A DNA stretch of 64,000 bases from Thermotoga caldifontis AZM44c09 (GCF_000828655.1 NZ_AP014509.1:1488001-1552000), one strand, 5' to 3'. Positions 36,560 through 45,674 are shown, counted from the first letter of the stretch. Translations and numbers: made by a program. The notes: generated from the sequence alone by a model not told the origin.

Positions 36560-37387
36560 GTGGAAACGAACAAACGTTTCGAGCAGATCAAAGAAAGGCA
36601 AAAGAAGTTGCAAGAGAATATGGCACGAATAAGGCACAAAATAGCTATCCTGAGCGGTAAAGGTGGTGTCGGAAAGACCACTGTGGCCGTGAACGTCGCG
36701 GTCGCGCTGGCTGAGGAAGGTTTCAAAGTGGCACTGTTGGATCTGGACCTGCACGGACCGAACATACCGCGGATGCTCGGTATCGAAGAAAGCCCGTCGG
36801 TTCAGGAAGGTATGATCGTGCCCGTTAAGTACGGACCGAACATGGTCGTGCTCTCGATCGGGATGCTGGTCGATCGGGATCGAGCGGTCGCCTGGAGGGG
36901 ACCTTTGAAACACTCCGCGATCCAGCAGTTCCTGTCCGACACGGTGTGGGGGGAGCAGGACTTCATGATATTCGACCTTCCACCCGGAACTGGAGATGAG
37001 GCTTTGAGTCTGATGCAGCTCGTCGAGCTCGACGGGGTCGTCCTCGTCACGACCCCGCAAAGAGTCGCGCTGGACGACGTGACGCGGGCCGTTCATTTCA
37101 CCGAAGAGATGGGTCAGCGGGTGCTCGGATTCGTTAACAACATGGCCTACACGATCTGCCCGCACTGTGGGGGAAGGATAGACATCTTCGGCAGGGACTC
37201 TTCGAGTGTGCTTTCAGAACTCCTTGGTTTGGAGTGCCTGGCCACGATACCGCTTGAACCGAAGCTCGCAGAGTTTCTCGATGTCGGAAAGAACGCGATA
37301 ATGCACATGAGAGGCAGCGAGGTAGAGAAAGCGTTCAGACAACTCGTGGCCAGCTTGATCACGAAGCTCGGAGGTGAAGGAAAATAA
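36560..37387 (+). CDS. mrp: Mrp/NBP35-type Fe-S cluster carrier ATPase
   Basis: 275 aa. Deviant Walker A SGKGGVGKTT, LDLDLHGPNIPRMLG, and the CxxC motif CPHCGG that binds a bridging [4Fe-4S] cluster. Missing the N-terminal DUF59 domain of longer ApbC proteins; instead it starts with a short coiled coil. GTG 36560 has AGAGGTGAG upstream. The stop TAA at 37385-37387 overlaps the probable ATA start of the next gene. Confidence 0.9.
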   Translation: METNKRFEQIKERQKKLQENMARIRHKIAILSGKGGVGKTTVAVNVAVALAEEGFKVALLDLDLHGPNIPRMLGIEESPSVQEGMIVPVKYGPNMVVLSIGMLVDRDRAVAWRGPLKHSAIQQFLSDTVWGEQDFMIFDLPPGTGDEALSLMQLVELDGVVLVTTPQRVALDDVTRAVHFTEEMGQRVLGFVNNMAYTICPHCGGRIDIFGRDSSSVLSELLGLECLATIPLEPKLAEFLDVGKNAIMHMRGSEVEKAFRQLVASLITKLGGEGK

Positions 37388-38523
37388 ACCTGCTCGCAAT
37401 CGTATCCCATTTCGTGACGGATTTCTTCGTCTCGTTCCTGAATCCACTGGCTCCGTATTTCATGCAGAGGTTCAGCGTTGGCGTGAAGGAGATAGCTTTG
37501 CTGATAACTTCTGTGAGTTTTTTCTCGTCGATATTCCAAATCGTCTTCGGAATGATCGCTTCGAAACTCGAAAGCTTGAAGCGTGGATTACTGGTCAGCA
37601 TGCTCTTAACGATCGGTGCGATGGCGTTCGTGGGATTTTCACCGAACCTTAGTGTGCTACTTTTGCTCTTCTTAGCAGCGTTCTTTGGAAATTCTGCCTT
37701 TCATCCCATCGGTGCGGTCATGGCGAGGGGAAGCAGCCCTTACTTTCTTTCGATCTTCGTGGCGGCAGGAACCTTAGGAACGGCTTTGGGACCAATCTTC
37801 GTGACGCAGTATGTCTCACGGTACAGTTTTGAGAGGATGTGGATCGTGTCGCTTGTCGCGGCGATCGTTTTTTCGTTTCTGTACCTCAGAGAGCCGGAAA
37901 GAGTGAACGCGAGCAGGGTGAACGACGGGTTGAGTTTCAAAGAGAACTTGCAAGGACTCAGGAAGATAGGCATTCTTTGGTTCATCGTCACGGTCAGAAC
38001 CCTGATAATCTCGCTCTCGAACACCTACGGTCCGATCATAGCCAGTAAGAGGAACCTTCCGCTCGTGTTTGGAGGACTGTTGCTCAGTCTGGGAGTTGGA
38101 CTCGGTGTCGCGACGACGCTACTCGGTACGTGGATGAGCGAAAGGTTCGGTAACCACATCACGAACGTGGTGAGCTTCAGCGGTATGGCGATGGGTGTTC
38201 TGATACTCTCGTTTCCCACTTCACCCGTCGGTCTGATCGTGGGTTATCTGCTCGTGAACGGCTGTGGTTATCTCACGATGTCAACGAACGTTGCACACGC
38301 TCAGCAGTTGATGCCCGAAAACGCGGCACTCGCGTCCTCAACGGTGATGGGATTCGCCTGGGCCTGTGGCGTGGCGCTCAGATACCTGTTGATACTGCCA
38401 CTGGGTGAAAGCATAACCGCGCAACTGGTTGTTCTCTTCGTGGTTTCGATGCTCATGGTGCCGATCTCTCTGCTCAAGGTTCGAAACAGCAAGACGTCTC
38501 TCGTCGGGAGGGGAACGGTGTGA
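37384..38523 (+). CDS. MFS transporter, probable ATA start
   Basis: Major facilitator protein with about 11-12 hydrophobic helices, resembling fosmidomycin-resistance-type MFS exporters (SHFVTDFF near the N-terminus, FLAAFFGNSAFHPIGAVMARG in the fourth helix region). The first ordinary start is GTG 37414, but this cuts into helix 1; the frame continues upstream with NLLAIVSHF to ATA 37384. That codon overlaps the mrp stop (ATAA) and lies 9 nt after GGAGG. It gives 379 aa. GTG 37414 remains the conservative choice. Substrate unknown. Confidence 0.78.
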   Translation: MNLLAIVSHFVTDFFVSFLNPLAPYFMQRFSVGVKEIALLITSVSFFSSIFQIVFGMIASKLESLKRGLLVSMLLTIGAMAFVGFSPNLSVLLLLFLAAFFGNSAFHPIGAVMARGSSPYFLSIFVAAGTLGTALGPIFVTQYVSRYSFERMWIVSLVAAIVFSFLYLREPERVNASRVNDGLSFKENLQGLRKIGILWFIVTVRTLIISLSNTYGPIIASKRNLPLVFGGLLLSLGVGLGVATTLLGTWMSERFGNHITNVVSFSGMAMGVLILSFPTSPVGLIVGYLLVNGCGYLTMSTNVAHAQQLMPENAALASSTVMGFAWACGVALRYLLILPLGESITAQLVVLFVVSMLMVPISLLKVRNSKTSLVGRGTV

Positions 38524-39530
38524 GAGAGAGGAACATCGCTTTGTACTACACGCTCTTTTACACCGCGATAGTGATGTTTCTGTGGATCGTTTTCAGATCC
38601 TTCTTCCAGATCTGCCTGTTCAGCTTCATACTCGTGATGGTGGTCGACGCCATCGCAAACGTGTTCAGAAAGGTTTTCAGACTGTCACACAAGAAGCTCG
38701 CCACGATCCTCGCGCTGGCTCTCTTCTTTTTCTTGTTCGGCTGGGCGCTGGTCGAGGTGTTACCCAGGGCCTTCACACAGTTTGTGGATTTTTACAACTT
38801 GGTAGCGAAGGTGATCCGCGAGAAAACGTGGGAACAGTACTTTGAAACGAAACAAGGCTTCGCAGGACTGCTCAGCGATCTGGCAGACTATTTGCTCCCA
38901 TATCTGGACAAACTGGTGGAATTCGTGCTCAAGTGGTTTGCCCAAAGAGTCCCGGAATTCATTGTCGTCACCTTCTTCACCATCCTTCTCGGCATTTACG
39001 CTTCTTTCTACGCCAGTAGCATAGCGCAGTTCGTTCCAAAGCTGTACCCTCTGAAATGCAGGACCGTGGTGAACGAATTCTGGGACGACTTCAAGGTCAG
39101 CATGAGAAAGTTCATCGCCGTGCTGACCTTCAACGCGCTGATAGTCGGTCTGGGCCTTGGTGTGACTTTCCTCTTGATCAGTCCGCGGTACGCACCGCTC
39201 ATCGGGCTGTGGGCGTTCATAACGAACTACATTCCCATAGTCGGCGTACCGCTCGAGCTGGTACCCATCCTTTTGTTCTCGCTCACACTCGGTTTGAAAA
39301 CGTTCCTGTGGGTATTCGTGCTCGCGAGCGGGTTGCATCTTTTTGTTTTCATTCTGTTCTTCGAATTGACGAAAAACTCGATGAGGGTCAATCCCGTCCT
39401 GATGATCGTTTCGATCGTACTCGGCGGTATGATCTTCGGATTTGCGGGCGTTTTCGTCGGAGCACCCATGGCTGCGTTCTTCACGCTCCTCTACAAACAT
39501 TTCTTGAAGGTCAGGTTTGAAGAAACGTGA
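38520..39530 (+). CDS. AI-2E family (PerM-like) membrane protein
   Basis: 336 aa, about eight transmembrane helices arranged 2-1-5 with a soluble stretch at about 85-140 (the PF01594 layout). FITNYIPIVG, GLHLFVFILFFELTKNSMRVNP and GAPMAAFFTLLYK fit the family. Members export AI-2, act as Na+/H+ antiporters or have unknown roles. The GTG start overlaps the MFS stop (GTGA); the stop overlaps the next gene by 4 nt. Confidence 0.85.
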   Translation: MRERNIALYYTLFYTAIVMFLWIVFRSFFQICLFSFILVMVVDAIANVFRKVFRLSHKKLATILALALFFFLFGWALVEVLPRAFTQFVDFYNLVAKVIREKTWEQYFETKQGFAGLLSDLADYLLPYLDKLVEFVLKWFAQRVPEFIVVTFFTILLGIYASFYASSIAQFVPKLYPLKCRTVVNEFWDDFKVSMRKFIAVLTFNALIVGLGLGVTFLLISPRYAPLIGLWAFITNYIPIVGVPLELVPILLFSLTLGLKTFLWVFVLASGLHLFVFILFFELTKNSMRVNPVLMIVSIVLGGMIFGFAGVFVGAPMAAFFTLLYKHFLKVRFEET

Positions 39531-40642
39531 GAGCGAAGAGATTGTTCCTCGCGATAGTTTTCCTCACAGCGAGCGTGCTGGCGGCTACGATGGAAGATCT
39601 CGAAAAGAGCTGGTCGGATTTGATCCGAAGGATCGTTCGTGAGCCAGATTCGGACCAGGTGATGGAGATTGGAAGGAAACTGTCTGCTCAGAGAAGGCTC
39701 GCCGAATTCGAGCCTGTCAGGGAAGCGGTGCTCCGTGAAGATCTGGAAGGATTCATCCGCAGGCTTTCAGAGACGGAACAGGTTCGGGAAGATCTTCTGG
39801 ACGAATGTTTCGTGCTGTTTCCAAAGTTGAAAGAAGACGTGATGAACTTTGAACGTGGAGATTTTTCGAAATTGTCGATCGTCTCCGCGCTGTGGAAACT
39901 CGGTTATAAACCGAACGTACCTGAGAATTTTGCGAGCTGGCTTGTGCGGTCGTTCCTGAACGATCCACTCTTGCTCGAATGGAACCTGGTGTTCCTGCTG
40001 AGAAATTCTGCCAACAGGCAAGAGATCGCCAGCAACATCAGGCAGGAATGCGAAAGGATGAAAGATAGGGAAGAGTATTATCCAGCGCTCTACAGGTTGA
40101 TGGTACTCGCCGAACAGCTCGACGGGGTTCGTTCACAGTTCCAGAGCGAGCTGAGCAAGTACATCGAGTTGATGACGAGCCTTGAAAGGTTTTCAGCATC
40201 GCAGATTTCAGAAGAAGATTACAGAAGGTTCTCACGACTCTTCAACGAGCTGAGCCTGAAGAAGGACAATCTCAAGCTGCTCCTCGATCAGATCGCCAGA
40301 AGATCGAACATCGACGTCGCAGCCAAGCGTCCGATTCTATGGTTCGAAAAGGTCCAGCCGCGTCCAGTTTTGCTTATATCGATCTTTCTGTGCGCACTGG
40401 TGTTGTTTTTCATGCCGAGGAAGTTGAAGATAAAACTGTTTGCGTTTCTTAGAGCGTACAGACTCGCAATAAAACTGTGCCGAAAAGAACTGGAAAAGAA
40501 CCCAACGGACGTGAACCTGAGGACACAGCTCGCCATGCTCTACGAACGAATTGGAGAGAACGAAAAAGCCCTTCAGGAGTACAGACTCATCCGTGACCTA
40601 TCACGGATGATCAAGAAAGATCGGATCCTTCCACGTGCCTGA
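39527..40642 (+). CDS. Exported/membrane protein with C-terminal TPR
   Basis: 371 aa. N-terminal signal or anchor (LFLAIVFLTASVLA), a long alpha-helical charged region (about 20-280), one transmembrane helix (about 283-300, VLLISIFLCALVLFF), and a cytoplasmic tail (about 305-371) with a TPR-like pair (LRTQLAMLYERIGENEKALQEYRLI). Family not recognised. It shares an operon with the two membrane transporters upstream. The last 32 nt overlap the converging MATE gene. Confidence 0.7.
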   Translation: MRAKRLFLAIVFLTASVLAATMEDLEKSWSDLIRRIVREPDSDQVMEIGRKLSAQRRLAEFEPVREAVLREDLEGFIRRLSETEQVREDLLDECFVLFPKLKEDVMNFERGDFSKLSIVSALWKLGYKPNVPENFASWLVRSFLNDPLLLEWNLVFLLRNSANRQEIASNIRQECERMKDREEYYPALYRLMVLAEQLDGVRSQFQSELSKYIELMTSLERFSASQISEEDYRRFSRLFNELSLKKDNLKLLLDQIARRSNIDVAAKRPILWFEKVQPRPVLLISIFLCALVLFFMPRKLKIKLFAFLRAYRLAIKLCRKELEKNPTDVNLRTQLAMLYERIGENEKALQEYRLIRDLSRMIKKDRILPRA

Positions 40643-42044
40643 CGGTGGAGGACACTTTCAGCGCGGCCCTTTCCCAGGCGCCGGACATGTAGAAGAGCAG
40701 TTTCATGAGGCTTCGAAAGCTCATATCGCTCACCATACCCATCCAGGCTCCGAGCAGACCCAGCTTCAACTTCACGGAGAAAAGGTAAGCCAGAGGCAAT
40801 CTCACTGCCCACATCGCAACCGCAGAAACGATCATGCTGAAGGTTGTGTTCCCCGTCGCTCTGAGCACACCGTTCATGCTCGATTCGAGTGCGAGAAAGA
40901 TCTGGAACAGTCCCACCAGTCGGACGGGAATCTTCGCGATCTCGACGATTTCTGCTTGGTTCGTGAAAAGCCTTATCATGATCTCCGGAAACAGGAATAT
41001 GAACGCCCCGGCAGAAACCTGTATGAGCGCTGCGAGCAAAAAACCCTGCCTGGCCACTGCGGAAACCTTCTCGAGCTCGCGCCTGCCGTTGTACTGACCG
41101 GCGAGCGTTGTCACGGCCACAGAGATACCCCATCCCGGCATGAAGGAGAGAGATTCGATGTTTATTCCAATCCTGTGACCTGCGTAGGCCATCGGACCAG
41201 ACATCAGCAGTATGCTCGCAAAGACCAGCAAACCACAGGAGAACATGAAGTTCTCACCCGCGGCAGGCAGTCCCACGCGAACGATGTCTCGAAGATCCTC
41301 AAGGCTCGGTTTCATAGCCTTTTTGATCCTTTCGCCCAGATACAGATTCTTCGAGACCGCCACGAACAGCACCAGCACCCCGACGAACCTTGAGATGACG
41401 GTGGCGAGTGCCGCTCCGAAGACTTCCATCCTTGGAAAACCGAACTTTCCAAAGATCATGGCGTAATCGAGAAAGATGTTCAACAGATTCGCAAAACCGG
41501 TCGCAAACATGGGAGTTTTTGTATCACCAGAACCCCTCAGCGCGGCGCCAAGCACCGCCATGAGCGACATGCTGCTCATACCGAGTAGAATGGTTCTCAG
41601 ATACGTGACGGCGTGTTGGAAAACCGCCCCATCAACCTGGCCGAAGATCTTAAGAAAGTTGTGAGAGAAAGGTGCGAGACCTGCGAGCAGCACCGACCAG
41701 AGTAGACAGAGAAGAACACCGTTCCACAACGAACGACTGGCCTTGCGTCTGTTGTTCACACCCGTAGCGTTCGAAACGATCACGTTGACACCTACGGATG
41801 CGGCAACGATGACAACCTGGAAGACGAAGATCAGTTGGTTCGCTAAACCTGCCCCGCTCATGGCCTGCCATGAGAGGTGACCCAGGAAGGCCGTGTCAAC
41901 CATTCCGAACAGCATCTGAAGTGAATTCTCTGCCATCGATGGCAGTGCGAGTTTCAGAAGGTTTCTTGAAATCTTCTTGAGCTCAATTTTACCCACTGAG
42001 TGCTTCAAAATCGAGTACTTCAAGATCTTCACCGAACAAGTCAT
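40611..42044 (-). CDS. MATE family efflux transporter
   Basis: Na+- or H+-driven multidrug/metabolite exporter. 477 aa as an open frame, 12 hydrophobic helices in two similar halves (LPSMAENSLQMLFGMVDTAF in helix 1, GSGDTKTPMF and RATGNTTFSMI in the equivalent loops of each half). The exact start is unclear: ATG 42044 has no strong Shine-Dalgarno, and GTG codons at 42029 and 41996 (VGKIELKK) are possible. Monocistronic. Confidence 0.88.
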   Translation of the reverse strand: MTCSVKILKYSILKHSVGKIELKKISRNLLKLALPSMAENSLQMLFGMVDTAFLGHLSWQAMSGAGLANQLIFVFQVVIVAASVGVNVIVSNATGVNNRRKASRSLWNGVLLCLLWSVLLAGLAPFSHNFLKIFGQVDGAVFQHAVTYLRTILLGMSSMSLMAVLGAALRGSGDTKTPMFATGFANLLNIFLDYAMIFGKFGFPRMEVFGAALATVISRFVGVLVLFVAVSKNLYLGERIKKAMKPSLEDLRDIVRVGLPAAGENFMFSCGLLVFASILLMSGPMAYAGHRIGINIESLSFMPGWGISVAVTTLAGQYNGRRELEKVSAVARQGFLLAALIQVSAGAFIFLFPEIMIRLFTNQAEIVEIAKIPVRLVGLFQIFLALESSMNGVLRATGNTTFSMIVSAVAMWAVRLPLAYLFSVKLKLGLLGAWMGMVSDMSFRSLMKLLFYMSGAWERAALKVSSTVRHVEGSDLS

Positions 42045-42122
42045 ACCAGAATTGGTTTGCCAGAAATTGGTTCGTACAGTTAACTTTTTGCGACACGAGT
42101 TCTGCTATACTGGATTCATGCC

Positions 42123-42698
42123 ATGGGAGGCTATTACAGCGTAAGGGACCAAACGTTGAAGTTGAACTGTGAAATAGATGGTCAGCGTGTGCTCATCATC
42201 AACACCGGGGCTGAGGACGTGTTCACGAAGTTTCTCTTAGAGAGAGCCGTCTTCGTGACGACGGACGAAGAATTTTTGAAACTGGCTGACCCGAGGTCGA
42301 TCAGGTTGGTGATGAGCCCAACGAAGCTTTCCTTTGCCCCAGAAACCTTCGACGCCGCGATCCTCTTCTTCACGTTCTTTTATCTGCCAAAACACGAAGC
42401 GATCATCGAGAACGCGAACCGCGTTTTGAAAAAGTGGGGGAAACTCTACATATGGGACGTGGCGATACCAAAGAAGATGGCACACAAGAGCTTCTTTGTC
42501 GTTCCGCTGCTGATAGACACCGGTCACGAACTGATCAGAACGGTCCACGTGACCAAATGGCGAAGGGAACAGCCGAGCGGACTGGTAAAAAAGATCTCCA
42601 GAGAGAGAGGTTTCAAAGTGATGAAAGAAGAAACCTACGATCAAATCTTCTACCTCGAGCTCGTGAAGATCGCCCCACTCAGATCGCAGTCATCCTGA
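42123..42698 (+). CDS. Degenerate class I SAM methyltransferase-like protein
   Basis: 191 aa. The middle (APETFDAAILFFTFFYLPKHEAIIENANRVLKKWGKLYIWD) follows motifs post I to III of class I methyltransferases, but motif I reads VLIINTGAEDVF without the glycine triad, so SAM binding is uncertain. A TATACT at 42106-42111 ends only 12 nt before ATG 42123 and no Shine-Dalgarno is visible, so the mRNA may be leaderless. It converges on fliI with 2 nt between stops. Function unknown. Confidence 0.65.
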   Translation: MGGYYSVRDQTLKLNCEIDGQRVLIINTGAEDVFTKFLLERAVFVTTDEEFLKLADPRSIRLVMSPTKLSFAPETFDAAILFFTFFYLPKHEAIIENANRVLKKWGKLYIWDVAIPKKMAHKSFFVVPLLIDTGHELIRTVHVTKWRREQPSGLVKKISRERGFKVMKEETYDQIFYLELVKIAPLRSQSS

Positions 42699-42700
42699 TC

Positions 42701-44011
42701 TCACATCGAAGCGAGCTTTATGAGTCTTTCAACCGTTTCTTCGAAGGTTGGTTTCTCGTCGATGTCCTGTCTGAGAAACGCGTCGATCTGGCCTTTCATC
42801 TTTATGGCCTTGTCTATCAGCTCGTTCGAGCCGGGTCTGTACGCACCGACGTCGATCAAATCTTTGGCTTCCTGATAGGCAGCCATCAAACTTCTCAACG
42901 TCCTGCTGGCGTTGAGATGCTCTTCACTCACGATGTCTATCATGAGTCTGCTTATGCTCGCGAGCACATCGATCGCCGGATAATGGTTCATCTCGGCGAG
43001 CCTCCTGGACAGCACGATGTGACCATCCACGATGCTCCTCACCGTGTCGGAGATGGGCTCGTTGAAATCGTCAGCCTCCACCAGGACGGTGTATATGCCG
43101 GTGATGCTTCCTTTGTCCGAGTTCCCTGCCCTTTCCAGAATGCTGGGAAGCCCCGCGAACACGCTCGGCGTGTAGCCTCTGGTGGTGGGAGGTTCTCCTA
43201 TGGCCAGACCGATCTCCCGTTGTGCCATCGCCCAGCGGGTGAGTGAATCGACCATGAGAAGAACGTTGTGGCCCAAGTCCCTGAAGAATTCCGCGATGCT
43301 GGTCGCTGTGTAGAGCGCCTTGACCCTCATCAACGCCGGCTGATCCGAAGTTGAAACCACAACAACGGAGCGTTTGAGTCCATCTTTGAGGTCCTTTTCT
43401 ATGAATTCCCTCACTTCTCTTCCGCGCTCACCTATCAGGGCTATAACGTTGACATCGGCAACGGTGTTTCTCGCTATCATACCGAGCAGCGTGCTTTTTC
43501 CAACACCGCTACCGGCGAAGATACCTATCCTCTGACCTTTCCCGATCGTTATGAAACCGTCGATCGCCCGAACCCCAACGGGAATGGGCTCTGTGATGCG
43601 CATTCTTTTGAGTGGATGTGGAGCCGTTCTGACGAGAGGATACCTTTTCGAGGTGAGCAAGGGTTTACCATCGATCGGACGGCCGAGACCGTCCAGGACC
43701 CTGCCGAGCATGTCTTCTCCCACGGCAACATCGAGCTGTCTTCCCGTTCCGAAGACCAGCGTGCCGTGCTTTGCGCCAGAGATGTCCTCGAGAGGCATCA
43801 AAAGAACACGGCCGTCTTTGAACCCGACGACCTCACAGAGAGCCCTTTTCGAATCGAGGTTCACCTCGCAAACTTCACCGAGGGACGCGTCCGGCCCGAT
43901 GGATTCGACCGTCAATCCCACGATCCTGGTGATCTTGCCGTTGTACTTTGGAAATTCAAGACCGTTCAGTTTCTCCCTGAACTGTTTGAGAAACTCCTTC
44001 GGTTCCGGCAG
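42701..44011 (-). CDS. fliI: Flagellum-specific ATPase FliI, probable CTG start
   Basis: Hexameric ATPase of flagellar type III export. Walker A GIFAGSGVGKST, the F1-beta-like GERGREVREFIE, and LMVDSLTRWAMAQREIGLAIGEPPTTRGYTPSVF are diagnostic. The first ordinary start is GTG 43921, but that removes about 30 residues of the N-terminal domain (frame continues upstream with EPKEFLKQFREKLNGLEFP). Stops TGA TAG lie just upstream, and the only sensible initiator is CTG 44009-44011, 9 nt after AGAGGAGG. This gives 436 aa, the usual FliI length. It overlaps fliH by 56 nt. Confidence 0.92.
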   Translation of the reverse strand: MPEPKEFLKQFREKLNGLEFPKYNGKITRIVGLTVESIGPDASLGEVCEVNLDSKRALCEVVGFKDGRVLLMPLEDISGAKHGTLVFGTGRQLDVAVGEDMLGRVLDGLGRPIDGKPLLTSKRYPLVRTAPHPLKRMRITEPIPVGVRAIDGFITIGKGQRIGIFAGSGVGKSTLLGMIARNTVADVNVIALIGERGREVREFIEKDLKDGLKRSVVVVSTSDQPALMRVKALYTATSIAEFFRDLGHNVLLMVDSLTRWAMAQREIGLAIGEPPTTRGYTPSVFAGLPSILERAGNSDKGSITGIYTVLVEADDFNEPISDTVRSIVDGHIVLSRRLAEMNHYPAIDVLASISRLMIDIVSEEHLNASRTLRSLMAAYQEAKDLIDVGAYRPGSNELIDKAIKMKGQIDAFLRQDIDEKPTFEETVERLIKLASM

Positions 44012-44666
44012 GGCCGAAGACCTCCTCTATCAACTTCTCGATCAGGTTAGTGGCGGTCCTCGCGGTTCCGTCGAGCACACCGATGTCGGTCTCGACGAGC
44101 ACCTCTCCTGGTTTCAAAGCAGAAGATTTCACCACGTCGAAACCCAGGGCTTTACACTGTTCGACGATCTCTGGAAAGTCCTTCATATCCTGTTCGCTGA
44201 GCATCACCCTCGCATTTCTGACTTCCGACAGTTTCGCGAAGACCTTCTTCATCTTCTCACGAAAATCCGTCTCATCGATCGCTCTGAATGCGATCTTCTC
44301 TATGAGAATTCTCAACACAGTCAGCATCTCTTCGAAGATCTCATCTTTCTTCTGTTCGAACTGCCTTTGAAAGTTCGACACAAGAACAGCAAGACGCTGT
44401 GCGCTCTCCGAAAGGCGCTTTTTGAACTGCTGTCTTTCGAGCTCGATCTCCTGCAACATTTTCTGTTGTTTCTCTTTCGCCTCGTTCAGAATCTTTGAAG
44501 CTTCTGCCTGTGCTTGTCGCAAGATTTCGTTAGCCCTCGCTTCAGCCTCTTCGACGATCTTCTTCGCGACGTTGGGGTCGAAACGAGGATCATCGCTCTC
44601 CCGCTTTTCCTTCCTCCCCACAATGCAGGGTGCATCTATGAGGAGCTGCTTCTTCTTGATGATCAT
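43956..44666 (-). CDS. fliH: Flagellar export regulator FliH
   Basis: 236 aa. Stator-like partner of FliI. Long Glu/Ala/Lys-rich coiled coil (about 35-115, with repeated small-x-x-x-small spacing such as AEARANEILRQAQAEA), then a globular end (about 120-225: DIGVLDGTARTATNLIEKLIEEV). ATG overlaps the fliG stop by 4 nt. Assigned by position between fliG and fliI plus the ATP-synthase-delta-like C-terminus. Confidence 0.88.
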   Translation of the reverse strand: MIIKKKQLLIDAPCIVGRKEKRESDDPRFDPNVAKKIVEEAEARANEILRQAQAEASKILNEAKEKQQKMLQEIELERQQFKKRLSESAQRLAVLVSNFQRQFEQKKDEIFEEMLTVLRILIEKIAFRAIDETDFREKMKKVFAKLSEVRNARVMLSEQDMKDFPEIVEQCKALGFDVVKSSALKPGEVLVETDIGVLDGTARTATNLIEKLIEEVFGPAGTEGVSQTVQGETERS

Positions 44667-45673
44667 ACGATCAATTCCTCGCCTCCACCGCGTGCGATGA
44701 TGATCTCGCCGGCTTCCTCCAACCTTCTGATGACGTTTATGATCTTCTGCTGTGCTTCTTCAACGTCTTTCAACCTCACGGGTCCCATGTATTCGAGCTC
44801 GTCCTGCAGCAACTGTGCCGCACGCTTGGAGATGTTCTTGAAAATCTTCTGCTTCACCTCTTCGGAAGCACCCTTGAGCGCGAGAGCCAGATCGCGCGTT
44901 TCGATTTCCCTGAGCACGATCTGGACCGACCTATCGTCCAGTTTGACGATGTCTTCGAACACGAACATCCTTTTGCGTATCTCTTCGGCGAGCTCGGGCG
45001 AATCGTAGGAAAGCTTTTCCATGATCTTCCGCTCGGAAGATCTGTCTATGCTGTTCATGATCTCAGCCGCGGTGTCCACACCACCCACTTGGCTGAACGT
45101 CTGCATGACGAATCCAGACAGTTTGCGTTCGAGGTTCTTCTCGATGTCCCTGATCACATCGGGAGAGGTGCGTTCGAGCAGGGCGATCCTCTTTATCACT
45201 TCGACCTGCAGGTCTTCCGGGAGAGCCGAGAGGATCCTTCCTGCAAGCTGTGGTTCCAGATAACTCAGTATCACCGCGACGGTTTGCGGGTGCTCGTTCT
45301 GTAAAAAGTTCACAAGTTGCAACGGATCCGCCTGTCTCAGGAAGTCGAACGGTTTCACCTGAAGGTTCGAAACGAGCCGCTCTATGATCCTCATCGCCTT
45401 CTCCGGTCCGAACGCCTTTTGAAGCACCTCCTTGGCGTACTCTATGCCGCCTTGAGAGATCATCTCTCTCGCACGCGTGATGTCCTGAAATTCACTCAGT
45501 ACCTGCCTCTTCTCTTCGTCCGTAATCTTACCGAGGTTCGCTATTTCTATAGTCAATTGCTCCACATCGGATTCGTCCAGGTGCTTGAGCACTGAGGCTG
45601 CCTTTTCCGGCCCGAGCATGACCAGAAGGATCGCGGCCTTCCTCTTACCCGTGAGCTGCTTCTTCTCGGGCAT
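44663..45673 (-). CDS. fliG: Flagellar motor switch protein FliG
   Basis: 336 aa. All three FliG domains: N-terminal (KRKAAILLVMLGPEKAASVLKHL), middle with the EHPQ motif (LQNEHPQTVAVILS), and C-terminal torque helix with the charged residues (FEDIVKLDDRSVQIVLREIETRDLALALKGA). Lies 1 nt after the fliF stop, as usual in fliFGHI operons. Confidence 0.97.
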   Translation of the reverse strand: MPEKKQLTGKRKAAILLVMLGPEKAASVLKHLDESDVEQLTIEIANLGKITDEEKRQVLSEFQDITRAREMISQGGIEYAKEVLQKAFGPEKAMRIIERLVSNLQVKPFDFLRQADPLQLVNFLQNEHPQTVAVILSYLEPQLAGRILSALPEDLQVEVIKRIALLERTSPDVIRDIEKNLERKLSGFVMQTFSQVGGVDTAAEIMNSIDRSSERKIMEKLSYDSPELAEEIRKRMFVFEDIVKLDDRSVQIVLREIETRDLALALKGASEEVKQKIFKNISKRAAQLLQDELEYMGPVRLKDVEEAQQKIINVIRRLEEAGEIIIARGGGEELIV

Positions 45674-45674
45674 C

